Below, in pieces: positions 37,739 to 49,049 of a stretch of DNA of 64,000 nt. The notes under the pieces were generated by a model that was given only the letters and a program-made list of their open reading frames with translations, searched no databases and had not been told where the DNA came from. Source of the stretch: Rhytidiadelphus loreus (taxonomy: Eukaryota; Streptophyta; Bryopsida; Hypnales; Hylocomiaceae); assembly GCA_947034895.1 (NCBI GenBank), contig OX344765.1, forward strand, positions 6,453,001-6,517,000, in the 5' to 3' direction. The translations under genes were made by a program, and so were the position numbers. Each line of letters opens with the position of its first letter. Within the stretch, counting starts at the first letter, position 1.

Positions 37739-38594
37739 AGGTAGAAGTACCCAAAGTCACTACCTTTTGGTTCCCATTGCCTATGAGATAGTTGGGGTGA
37801 ATTGCCCCCCTTGCTCATCTTCGAGGAAAAATGCTGAAATTATTAATTTGCCACGCATGATAAAATTTGCAAATTTTGAATTCATATTTGCGATTAGAGG
37901 TTCCAAATTAGATAGGAGACGCATAGAAGATAAACTAATCAAGTACAAAATAGAGGGCCTTTTTTTACATGCACTTGTGGAATGACTTGGGAAGACAAGC
38001 AAGGGGGGTGTTTCACCCTTGCCTTATGGGATGGTCTAGAAGTAGCATGAAAGGGTGACAAAAGAATGACTACGCTCCCTCAAACCACCACAATCTTTCA
38101 ACTTTTAAGAACCCCCTATAGGAGTTGAAGGATATTTTGCTTCAAAGGTAGTTGTTTAAGATTGAGTTTAATGGTATAAATAGGTACCTTATCCTTTCAA
38201 CTTTGAAAATTCACAAAATATTATCAAAATGTTAAAAAATTACAAAACAACATGGATTTGTTTTTCTCGAGGTCACTACCAAATGGCTGGGGAGGATTGA
38301 CCCCCTAATTGCCCCAGCCAAGGACAAATGTAAAATTTTTCCCTCTATTTTATGCCTCATAAATTTTGCATTTCTTCATTCTCCGTCTACAAATTTAGGG
38401 TCTCTAGTTTCAAATATGAATTCAAAATTTGCAAATTTTATCATAGGTGGCAAATTAAAAAATTAGAATGTTTTCTCCAAGGGTTAAATACAAGACAACA
38501 AGGGGTCAATCCCGACAAAGTCACTGAAATCAAATGAAAATTTAACCTTATGAGATGGTAGAACCAGAAAAAGTAGTGTTTTTGGGTACGGTAC
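37739..38594. mobile_element. MITE with diverged ~50-bp terminal inverted repeats (AGGTA ends)
   Basis: The left end AGGTAGAAGTACCCAAA and the reverse complement of the right end AGGTACCGTACCCAAA match with small differences, as do the following CACTAC, TGGTTC and ATGAG blocks. It opens a row of three elements that ends at 40006. No coding capacity is seen. Confidence 0.55.
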
Positions 38595-38604
38595 CTTACT
38601 TTAA

Positions 38605-39573
38605 CCCTACAAGGCCCAAGGCCTTTTGGGGTCTAAAAACATCATTGCTTTTGAAGTATTATAATTCTACATTTTAGTAAGGTCTAAGAATCTCAAATGT
38701 ACAGTCTTATAGTGTACATGTCATAGATGATATGAATCAAATTTGGGGTCATTTGACTGTATAGATTGAAAGATTATAATGTTTTAGTGTTGAAAAAAGA
38801 TGCTGAAATTTTCCTAAAAACACGTTTGGAGGTGAAATTTGATTTCGTAACCTACTCAAATGAAAAAGTTTAAACTACAAAGTGATTCAAAACCAAAATT
38901 CAAACACTATGGTGGAAAAAAAAAATTCAATTGACTCATTGCGTTTGCAAAATTGTTTTGAAATGTCAAAATACAGTGAAAAAAGTAGCAAAAAAACACA
39001 TCTATGGTTGAACCTACTTCTACTAAAATGCTTCTCAGTCACTCATAACTTCTTGTATTGTTATGAAATTTTAGCCACACAAACTAGACTAGTATGTGCA
39101 ACGTTTCCAACAAGTTTTTATTGAAAACAGACCTTCTATAAAGAAGTTATAAGCCGCCAAAGTTCCCTGTAATGCAAAAATGTCTGGGTTTTGAACTTTG
39201 AATTGCTCCCAAACATTCAAAACAACTTGGATTGACATTAAAATTTTAGCACAATAACTAGACTTTAAGAGGGGGAAAAACCAACAAATTTTATTGAAAA
39301 CAAACATTTGGTGAAAAAGATACAAGCCGCCAAAGTTGCAGCCATCAAATGCAGTTTGGTGAACCCTAATTCAACCTATGAACTTTGATTGGCTTCCAAA
39401 AAATTTGTGCATCTTGGATTGATTTGAAAAATTTACCACACAAACTAGAAGAGAGAATCCAAATTTTCCAACAATTTTTATTGAATTTGGACATCGGATG
39501 CAAAAGTTCTAGCACTTTATATTGGACTTGAAACTATGTGAGGACACTTTTTGTCCCCTTGGGCGGTTTAGTG
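38605..39573. mobile_element. TTAA-flanked element with internal ~175-bp repeats
   Basis: TTAA at 38601-38604 and 39574-39577 bounds ends CCCTACAAGGCCCAAGG and, in reverse complement, CACTAAACCGCCCAAGG; they are degenerate but share GCCCAAGG with the element at 11801. The right half has diverged tandem copies (CAAGCCGCCAAAGTT at about 39152 and 39323, GAACTTTGA.TTGGC/CTCC following each). Confidence 0.55.
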
Positions 39574-39596
39574 TTAATCGGATCCAAACATCACTA

Positions 39597-40006
39597 AGGT
39601 AGTATACTCTAAAAGTGCTTGCCTTCTTCAAACTGCTCCTATTTTGGGGTGAAAAATGGAAATAAGGTGATCCTTAAATGGACCACTGTAACAATTGAAA
39701 GCATCAAGAAAAAATTATTTTTCTATTACAAGAGCCAATCACTGCCTTTGATTTCCGCACATCTGTTTACAAATTGCAAGTGAATAGATTTTGGGAGACC
39801 TATGGTCACAAATAGGTGCCTATGCCTTGAATCTTTGAAAATTTATAAGTAATTCAAAAATACTTGGAAAAATACAAAACCACTTGTGTTAGTTTCCACA
39901 TCCATTTCTCTTTCTCTGAAAAATGATCTAAAAATAATTCTGTCCACTTCAGCCTATGAAAAAGGCGGATCAGCTCTTAAATGGTCGCTTTTAGAGCATA
40001 CTACCT
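39597..40006. mobile_element. TA-flanked MITE, AGGTAG family
   Basis: The left end AGGTAGTATACTCTAAAAG and the right end inverted match with one or two changes; TA lies outside both (39595-39596, 40007-40008). The interior, read in reverse complement, closely resembles 56640-56810 (CGCCTTTTTCAT, CATTTTTCAGA.AAAG, TTTTGTATTTTT, AATTACTTAT.AATTTTCA), so the two are copies of one family in opposite orientation. Confidence 0.75.
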
Positions 40007-40497
40007 TACCCTCAAGTGAAATTCTTTGAAAAGTTCTAAAGTGGTTACTGCAATGGAATTACGGTACTTTCTTTTGCACCACTGGCAAAATAAAATAAAA
40101 AGTAAAAGTAAATTCTGTGGGACCGACCAATCAGTTCCCTTATTTCACCTTTTTCCTTTTTTTGAGGTAAATTCGACTTGGAACCAAAGAATTCTCACTT
40201 GAGTACATCCTAAATTAAAAAATCGATGATAAAACGACAACGGATGTACCGTACATTCCCCAAAGATCCGATCCCATCCACCGACCACCATCCACGTTTC
40301 ATCCGTCGGCATCGTCGGCGTCTCACCTTCTCGTCGCTCACTTCTCGTCGCATCATCTTCTCGTCCCGGCTTGTGCCGCCCCTGCCTCCTCGCTCGCTTG
40401 CTGCGGGCCTGCGCCGATCATTGTGCCCGCCTTCGAACGTCCGTGAGCTACGCGGCGTGTTTTTGCTGCAACAACAACAACATCAAAGCGGCGCAGG

Positions 40498-41660
40498 GTA
40501 AGCTTACGCAATTTCAACTTGTTGTGGTACGCCTGCTCTCGCTTTCATGGAGTTTTCTTTTACACGATTTACCCGGGTTTGGTGTCTTTCACGAACGAGT
40601 GGAACGATTGTTTTCCCATGTGCGGTTCTTACAAGCATTGCTTTAGTGTCGTGAGGTCACGCCGTTGGAGTTAGTCTTGAGTGAATGAGTGCATCACGTG
40701 TTCGATTTTTTTTTTTTTCTCTGGCGTTTTTGGGCGAGGATAGTTTTACGCGCTGGCGGTTTTACTTCATGTCACAAGCCTTATTTTTTAAATGTCGAGT
40801 GTGAGAGATTATTAGTGTTACATGAATTTTGTGATTAAACGAAGGGGCTCGTTTTCTACGTTTTGGGCCATTTTTTGTTTTTGCGGTTACGTCACCTCGC
40901 CGCGGCGTTGAATTCGGGGGAAGCTGCTGGTGGATGTTGATTTTTTTCTTTTGATCGGATTATCGCGTGTGAGAGGTTCGTATTGTGATACGATTTTATT
41001 GATTAAGCTATTTTACTTGGTTTTTGAGGTGGTGGAGGACGGTAATTGCATTGGTGCGATTTTAGGTTTTGTTTCGGTTGTGATGCACGCCTTCTTTTCA
41101 AAGAGACTCTGAGGCACGTAAAAAGACGTGAGACACTTTTTCCGTGCTAGGGTTTTCTGTTTAGACGATCTGTGCATGTGGTGGTCAGTCTGTGCTTTTG
41201 TTTTAATTCTCTAGGGTTTTAAGCTTGGGAAGTGATTTTTCTCGTGCTTTTAGCTGTGAATCCATGTCAATGTGCTGTATTGCACCATGTTCATTCCTTC
41301 GGAATTGGTTTCTTTAGAGCTTGGAAGAATTTTTTTGTGAATAGACGATTTTGAGAATTAGGCCAACTGCAGCTGTGAGCTTTTTCGGGAGCCGGGGTTT
41401 AAGGGATATGATCTTAGTTTAGCTGCACTATTAGGGCACTTCCATATCTATAAGCATCTCCACACGGTTTGAAGACTGGATTTAGTTCATGAGATAGGTT
41501 TACAGGAGGTTTCATCCTTGATTTAGCAGAGTGTTGTTCCTGGATACGGATCATTCTGACATGGTTGGATAACTTGATTGTTCCCTGCTGGTAGGTTATA
41601 GAAATCGATTCTGGCTAACCGCTTCTCTCTGACCTTTTTTTAAATGTGCATGTTCTGCAG
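40498..41660 (+). other. Probable 5' UTR intron of the CLPTM1 gene
   Basis: A GTAAGC donor at 40498 follows a GC-rich leader rich in ACAACA triplets. A TTCTGCAG acceptor ends at 41660, 53 bases before the start codon. There is no coding signal inside. This is inference from splice signals only. Confidence 0.5.
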
Positions 41661-41713
41661 CAACAAAACCAGTCTCTTTTATTCTGAGTTAGCAAGTGTT
41701 TGTATTGTCAGCA

Positions 41714-44700
41714 ATGGCGCCTCCCCAGGCGCCAGCCACTGAGGTGGCGCAAGCTAATCAACAAGCGCCGCAGAACTGGACCGGTTCATTAGCTGGTTTT
41801 GTGCGCATGGCCGTCTTCTGGTACTTTGCGATGCAGGTCTTCGGTCCCAAGAAAGTCACGAATCCGGATCTTCTTACTAGCAATCTTTTTATCAAGGGCG
41901 AGACTTTGGTAGTTCTTTATACCTGTTGTCTGTTTTTGTTGTACTCCTTGTGTGCCATATTAGCGATGTTCTGGTTATATCGTGACAAGGCGTATAACAG
42001 CTCGGGTACTCTACAGTTTGTCTATTCTAAGCATCATAATGTTCAATTCCAAAGATTGGATATGAGTACATTAGTGACATATTTGGAGTATTGGTGGGTT
42101 AGATCTTGTTTAGTCGAGGCTGCACTCACTTTCAACATTTTATGGTAGAATTTGTTAACACTGTTTCGGTGCGGGCTGCGAGAGCGGTACCGGATTGAAG
42201 GGCACTCTGAATACTAGGTTATTATTTTTCTACCTACGAAATAGGGAATTTGATTTTTTGGGGGATCTTTGTTTGATGCAGGACCTTTGGGTGTACGTAT
42301 CCGAGAAATCAGAATTTACATTTGAAAATGATGAGGCCTTAGTGTGGCACGAAACAAATATCCCTTACGCTGTTTGGACCCCAGATAGTGTTCGTCAGAA
42401 AACCTTCACATATTATCCATCAGAGGCAGTTCAGCGAAATGGTACCGTGTATTCCCATGTTTTTTTTGCAAGGTCAGGCTTTTCTCCCGATCCTGCAAGT
42501 CCGGAATACGTGCGTACAGCTACGTTCAGTAGAAGCCACGGTAAGACCTTCAAACATCGAAGTCATTTGCATCATTTCTCATTCACCAGGCTGTGGGCAT
42601 GGACTCCTTTTGGTCGCAAAGTTTTGGAGCGATTACCTTTGTATGGTTGTTGAAGTACGATCACATATAGGCTGCCTGATCTCGCATTGAATTTTGGGTC
42701 ATTGATGGTAAAAAAGAAAATAACCCTCGATACTGGAAAGATCATGATAAACACATACCTAATAGCTATGCTTTTGTGTGCTTGATATCATCCCCCTAAT
42801 TTTGGCTTCTATTATAATAATAACTGATATGGAAACCTATAATATTACTTGGGTTATCCGCATTATTCCAGTATGTTCAGAATGAAAATTCGGTTTTGCG
42901 GCATGCTGCTCTTGTAGTACTTATGCTGACTGGGACTGTTGGTTTATGTTTTATATATACGCTGTCGGTGCAGCATTTGTTGTCTACTTTCCGAAACCAA
43001 AAGTTGACACACGGAAGAGTCTGCTCTCAAAGGGTGAGAAGGAAAATTTTACAGAGGTCAGCATTGCGCTCAGCTTAAACGAATTTCAACTTTGCCTTAA
43101 GTATTGTAAGTATTATTGTATTGACTTGAAAGGAGAAGACGCTCGATCGATTGTTATGGTGTTTCTTCGGCATCTGATTGTTGCCAGTTGAAGGGTTGTG
43201 GTTGAAGGACCTGCTTGACTGGATTTTCGGTTTTCTTTCTTATTATCGTGGTGTTTTGTTCAGCCACTTTTGGAAGTGCCCGCAGAAGAAGTCGAAGAGG
43301 GTCCTACTGAATGGGTGTCGTTTTTCAAGACCAATGTGACCATTAACTTGGTAGAAGATTTCACTAGGTATGCTATTGCTTTGTGACACGTATAGTACAG
43401 AGTTGTTTCTTTCACAAGTACCGTTAATTCATCAGCCGCTACTGAAGAGGTTTCCATTTATTTTTGTTCTAGCCTGCTGTGTTCGCTGATAGCATTTCTG
43501 TACTGATATGGAATTTCAGAATTTAGTCGGTAGTTCTTTTCTCTTACAACACGATGTTCCACATTGCAGGTACCCCAGAGGTGGTGCCCCACCACATATT
43601 GCTAGTCGTATCCACTCACTCTACTACAAGCGCCTCTACTCAGACTGCGTGTCCTTGTCCGATACATAGTTGTGACCTTCAGATGTTTTTTTGTTTATTT
43701 TTTATTTTAAAATCTTATAAGGAAATGGTCGAAAGATGAGCAATGCAATTCAACTTTAAATAGTTTGCCGGAATTAGCACAAGACACTTCTCCTTAATAT
43801 GCAACTCCAGACCTGACTTTTGATGAAATCAGCGGTGATTATTATCCAACGGTGTTTTTCAACGAGTTTTGGTTGCTGAGGGACAAGTTTATTCGTCTTA
43901 ATGAGACTGTCAAAGAGCTAGCAGTGAACATGGAGCTTGGACCAATTAGTCTCACTAGGTGGCAACTTTATATGCAAATTGACCAATCTTTTCAACTTCA
44001 TAAGTCATATGGCAGCATGATGGATGGTGAAGCTGATGAGCTTAAGGTAATTGCTCCTTCAGGTCACTTCAAAGTCTGGAGTGTTCAAGTTGCACTATCT
44101 AACTTTGGAAAGTCGTACTCAAGAGTTCTTCCGAAGTTTGATCTAATGTTTGAACTTTTTATTTTTACTTCTTAAATTCACAAACTTTAACAGACGGCAC
44201 TTTCCATATACTGGGTTTTTTAATTACTAGATTTGTTTTATGGACTGCTATTGATCTACTTCTTGCTGCGCAGAGAGTCTTTTTGGAAGGAAATCCTTAT
44301 CTTCTGGGGCTGACGATGTGTGTTTCACTTCTCCATACCGTCTTCGATTTTTTGGCATTTAAGAATGGTAAAGATTTCTGGATCCTATGGTGATCCATGT
44401 AGCAAATGTGGCTATTACCTTTATTCCTGTGATGTGTTTTGTGCGATACTTGAATGTCATATGGTGGAATTTTTTATGACATGTGAAATCTTACTTGTGA
44501 AGTTTTGCTTGCTCGTCACTTGGCTGGCTACCATCATTGTACCTACTTGTGATTTGCCTTATGATGAGAGAAACCGTTGTGATGCAGACATACAATTTTG
44601 GAACAAGAATAAGTCCATGGAAGGATTATCAGCACGGTCTGTTGTAATTAACTTTGCGTGCCAGTTCATTGTGTTTTTGTACTTGCTCGACAATGAGACG

Positions 44701-45924
44701 TCGTGGATGATCATTATCAGCGCTGGTTTGGGTTGCTGCATTGAGTTTTGGAAAATCGGGAAGGCCATGCATATAGAGGTACCAATCGCATGCTTATCTC
44801 TCTATGCTGTTGGCATTGTAAGAGTCTTGAATGCCGATTGAATAATTCAGGTGCAAGAAATCAACTTATAGGTACAGAAGGTTGAAGTGTTTTTTTCTAT
44901 TATGAATGTTGTCTAAGATGAACGCCCGCTGATACTTGATTTCCTGTCGTTGGGTTGTGCAGATTGATCGTAGTCGTGGATATCCCATTCTTAAATTCAG
45001 CGATCGACAGTCATATGCTGGAAACAAGACAAAGGAATACGACGATTTGGCGATGAAGTATCTTTCTTATGTCTTATATCCTCTGGTTGCTGGCTTTGCA
45101 ATCTACTCACTTATGTATGAACGCCACAAGAGCTGGTACTCGTGGCTGTTGGGGTCCCTGACAAGTTGTGTATATACGTTTGGTAAGTTCCTGGACATCT
45201 TTAGTTTACATTTGGTGTTCTTTCTGGGTGTTTTAGCAACCCAGGCTGGGTTCACCTGCATGTTTTATGACTGCTCCCGGGCAGTATTGGGTACTAACCT
45301 GTTGATGTATGCCATATGAATGCAGGGTTTATAATGATGTGTCCACAGCTTTTCATCAACTACAAGTTGAAGTCAGTGGCTCACATGCCTTGGCGACAAA
45401 TGACATACAAATTCCTCAACACTATCATTGACGACCTGTTTGCTTTTGTTATAAAGATGCCCCTTCTTCATCGTCTGTCTGTATTTCGAGATGGTAAACT
45501 TCCTAATTCTGAGTCAAAGTAAAGCTTTACTGTCCCCTTCACTTGTAGTTCACTGTGAGGGAAAGGGGACATGGACTGTATTGTGAGTTGTGCTGACAAA
45601 CGCAAATTTTCGATATGTGCAGATATCATCTTTCTTGTCTACGTGTATCAGCGCTGGGTGTACCCAGTGGACAAGAAGCGTGTCAATGAGTTTGGATTTG
45701 GTGGAGCTGATGAGAAGGCTCCGGAGGCAGGGACAGGTCTTCTGGAAGGATCCGAAGCTGCACTGGGTGACAGAGCTGGGGAAGATAGGGTAGATGCCCC
45801 GAGAGCGGGTATCACCGAGGATTCCATTAGTAAGACAGCTGCAGGTATGAGAAGTGGGAAGGACACTAGTGCAGTCCCGGCAGCAGGTTCAACGTCTACG
45901 AAAGAGGATAAGAAGAGTTCTTAG
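41714..45924 (+). CDS. CLPTM1: CLPTM1 family membrane protein (cleft lip and palate transmembrane protein 1 homologue)
   Basis: Eleven exons: 41714-41908, 42282-42540, 42974-43056, 43264-43367, 43570-43604, 43811-44046, 44274-44367, 44588-44778, 44963-45182, 45326-45493, 45623-45924. All are GT-AG and in phase, giving 628 residues, normal for the family. An N-terminal hydrophobic segment (about 20-35) precedes a large lumenal domain with WHETNIPYAVW, YPSEA, VFFARSGF, YYPTVFFNEFWLLRDK and GPISLTRWQLY. Then follow several membrane segments with HTVFDFLAFKND, WNKNKSMEGLS, CIEFWKIGKAM, FIMMCPQLFINYKLKSVAHM and a cytosolic tail after YQRWVYPVD. In animals CLPTM1 controls GABA-A receptor exit from the ER and CLPTM1L scrambles GlcN-PI for GPI anchors; the plant role is not settled. 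The start chosen (MAPPQAP) resembles plant homologues; an in-frame ATG lies 18 bases upstream. Exon 5 is only 35 bases, with an unusual GTCGTA donor. Confidence 0.96.
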
Positions 45925-46545
45925 CAAATTTATTTTGTTTTCTTCACCTTTTTTTTGTTCATATTTGTAATCAAACACATAATTATCTTTGGTTCCATTT
46001 AGCCGTCTCCATTGTCGTATCGACTTATCCCCGTATCCAGCGAGTGCTCCACATAATTGTGATCTTCGTTGGCCCCGAATTCCTCTATTACTTCGAGTGC
46101 ACTATCTCGTGAGCATGGCCGGTTCCAATATTGGAGAAATTAGTAATCTGGAGGCATCGCTGAGAACTGACGGTTCCATTAAGTTTTGGCTACTTGTGAC
46201 ATGGTTGCAGACCTACTGTAGCTTGCCAGGGTCATTAACCCTTTAGCGCCTGTGTGTGTGGTGTTTGGCCTTTCACAGGCAAACAAGTTACAACATTTGC
46301 GCACAAAGCAGTTCGAAATTCCGTTGTCTTTGCACAATTTAGCAAGGCAGTTATAGGATCTTGAAGAGAATTTCAATTGCACATCACTCCACAAAGGGTT
46401 TTTATGAAGATCTAAATGTGCCATCTCAGTACAATAATGATAAAAATGTTGACAAAAGTAGTCTTGAAATCCAAATTCTCTCAATTAAGTTTGAATGGGT
46501 CCATGATGTAGCAAGTAGCTACAACAACCTGACAACACCAAAGAT
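45925..46545. other. Gap between two convergent genes
   Basis: The CLPTM1 homologue (plus) and the repeat protein gene (minus) converge here, so this holds both 3' UTRs. No other exon was recognised. Confidence 0.5.
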
Positions 46546-49049
46546 CTAAACCTCTCCCTGAGCAACTGAGGCTTTGTCCTGCAAGCGCCGGGAGAGCTGC
46601 AGAGGCAAAGGATCAACAGGCAGATCTTTCTTGTTAGCGAAGGAACACAGAAACGGACTACAAGACCGAATCTGATGCGAGCACCCCCCTAAACTAAAAT
46701 TCCTTCTTTTCTTATCTCTAATTAGTATTTCATCCGCTTTGCCGGAACTATTTCTACGATGGCCCCTGGACTTCTTTCTATTCTTATCACACAGTTTCAC
46801 TATTTCGTCACCGTTGTCGAAGCTTGTTGGACTATTGCTCCTAAAATTGCTTCTATTCTTATCACACAGCGTTACTAATTCATCAGCTTTGCTGAGGCTT
46901 GTCGTACTATTGTCGCCCAAATTGCTTCCATCCTCATTCCTTGGCGTTTCTAATTCTAGGACTAATTCATCAGCCTTGGAGCTTGTTGTAAAGTTATCCT
47001 TGGACTTGCTTCTATTCTGATTCCTCGGCGTATCTAATTCATCAGCTTTGCCGAAACTTGTTGCCCTAGACTTGCTTCTATTCTGATTCCTCGGCGTATC
47101 TAATTCATCAGCTTTGCCGAAACTTGCTGCCCTAGAGTTGCCTCTATTCTTATTCCTCGGCGTATCTAATTCATCAGCCTTGCCGAAACTTGTTGCCCTA
47201 GAGTTGCCTCTATTCTTATTCCTCGGCGTATCTAATTCATCAGCTTTGCCGAAACTTGTTGCCCTAGAGTTGCCTCTACTCTTATTCCTCGGCGTTACTA
47301 ATTCATCAGCTTTGCCGAAACTTGTTGCCCTAGAGTTGCCTCTATTCTTATTCCTTGGCGTATCTAATTCATCAGCTTTGCCGAAGCTTCTTGCCCTAGG
47401 GTTGCTTCTATTCTTATTCCTTAGCGTTTCTAAATCATCAGCTCTGCCGAAGCTTGTTGCACAATCGTTGCCAGTGCCAAACTCGGGATGCAATTGCTGG
47501 CCATGTGATAGTGAGCTTGGTGACACCCTGTTGTTCCTTCCAAAGCTCCGGCCTCCTGATACCATACACTCGCTCTCCGTCGACGTACTAACACTGAACC
47601 GTGATTTTGTGTGAGTTTTTCTGCTACTTCTGTGGAGAACTAAATCTATGTCCGAGGCGTTGGAGAACGAGTTTGAGCGTTTCTTCTTCTTCTTCGTTGC
47701 CGTGTGGAGGTTTAGCTCTTGTAGCATCTGCAAGGGTGGCAGGTTCAATGCGTCAGGTTGATTCGGGGGTTGGTTATTTCCTGTCACCGGGAGATTATAT
47801 ATCTCTGGTTACCGGAGTGCCATTAATTCCTGGTTAATTTACAGTTCGCCAACTGGGAAAATGGGTGCTGCCAGTGCAAAAACATCTCGGAAACTTCTGA
47901 TATTGGGGAAGATAGACAATCTCACAGCGTGTGTTGCATCGGGAAGGATTCAATTCTTTTGGTACTTCAATCTGAAACAGTGCTAACTTTGAGGAAAACT
48001 CTAGATAACATCAAAATGCTTTACGCAGTTTGTGGTTCTACTGATGGAGTTTTTCATTCATTGGAGTCGCCCCTTGTTTTACACAAGATTTACACTCCCA
48101 GTTTGAATGAGTTAGACGCAGTTTGGACGAGGTGAAGTTTACAACCTTTCTTTTCTCATTTTATGTTTCGCACTAGGGTGGCTCCAAAAATCTAGTTGAG
48201 GCGATCAATTCTAGCGAATTTCGAAAAACATTTCTGATAGAAAGGTATCTACAATACAATTTCTGATGAAATACGACAGAATTTTCACAAAATTGCTATA
48301 AATTCTAGTTAAAACATCAAAAAATTCTCCTGAAGTCCCTATCGACTTGTAGCTAGACCAAAGCATTTGTAGAAATCTGGCTATATCTAGCGAGTGGCTG
48401 CATCCTTAACTCTATTGTCTCACAAACAATCAATGAAGTGAAAAATTGAGCGCACCTGCGTAGATGACGCCGCAAGGGAAGCTCCTAGATACGACTCCAG
48501 TAGTGTCGTCTCGCCCCAAGTAAAGATGGAAGTATCCTTGGCTCTCGACCTGTTGGAAACACCAACACTCCTACAGTTTCCCGTATCAACGAGCCTCCCA
48601 TCGTTCCAGATCAATCTCTCATACTCCAGCAAAATCTCCTGCTCTGCAACCCCACTTGCGTGCTCACAAACAGGCGACAACCGCGTCTTCGCTACAATAA
48701 CACTCCGCCGACGCCGAGGCTTAGCTATCAACCTCGAGTTCTTCGAATGCGCCTGACTCCGCACGTAAAAGTCCTGCAACAGTCTCTCACGGTGAATCTC
48801 AGCCCCTTGACTGGAAGCTTGCTTGGCTTGTGAGACGATGCAGGGTTTGGTTTTAGTGGCGGAAGGCCCCCTGCACGACGTGTGGGGGCGCACGAGGGCC
48901 GTAACTTTCTTCAGGGGGAGCAGGAAGAAGCGATTGCCAGGAATGATACCCACTTCGGGAACACTTCGGCCGGAGGTGTGGTGGAGGTGTAAACGGCGAC
49001 GGCAGCTGCTTGAAACCGGAGCGCCGTTGTGGTGACGGTGCTTCAACAT
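46546..49049 (-). CDS. Unrecognised basic protein with 22-residue tandem repeats
   Basis: Two exons are proposed: 49049-48456 (198 codons, donor after ASSTQ) and 47802-46546 (419 codons with stop). They join in phase if the acceptor is the AG at 47804-47803, giving 616 residues. Another acceptor or two separate genes remain possible. The N-terminal half is rich in Arg, Ser and Lys, with KPRRRRSV and a KKKKKR run that could be nuclear signals. From about 47472 to 46693 come eleven copies of a roughly 22-residue unit with core SFGKADELDTPRNKNR; copies 2-7 are nearly identical. Later copies degenerate (SSKADEL, NGDEIVK, GKADEIL). I recognise no domain family. The unbroken frame over 1.2 kb and in-frame 66-bp periodicity support coding. 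Confidence 0.7.
46693..47472. repeat. 66-bp tandem repeat array (coding)
   Basis: Eleven units, each about 66 bp, have the minus-strand coding core SFGKADEL. Units near 47000-47410 differ by only a few bases; outer units are more diverged. This pattern fits growth by unequal exchange in the centre. On the plus strand it yields spurious Leu-rich frames. Confidence 0.85.

Noticed and set aside
40226..40501. 91-residue Arg/Pro-rich frame upstream of CLPTM1
   Set aside because: GC-rich leader sequence without family motifs; a 5' UTR exon with a GTAAGC donor explains it better. A small upstream frame is possible but unsupported.
46236..46250. TTAACCCTTTAGCGCC as the end of another TTAA element
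   Set aside because: No partner end was found nearby.
46739..47614. Plus-strand Leu-rich frames resembling leucine-rich repeats or membrane helices
   Set aside because: They are antisense reflections of the 66-bp coding array; the minus frame is longer and unbroken.
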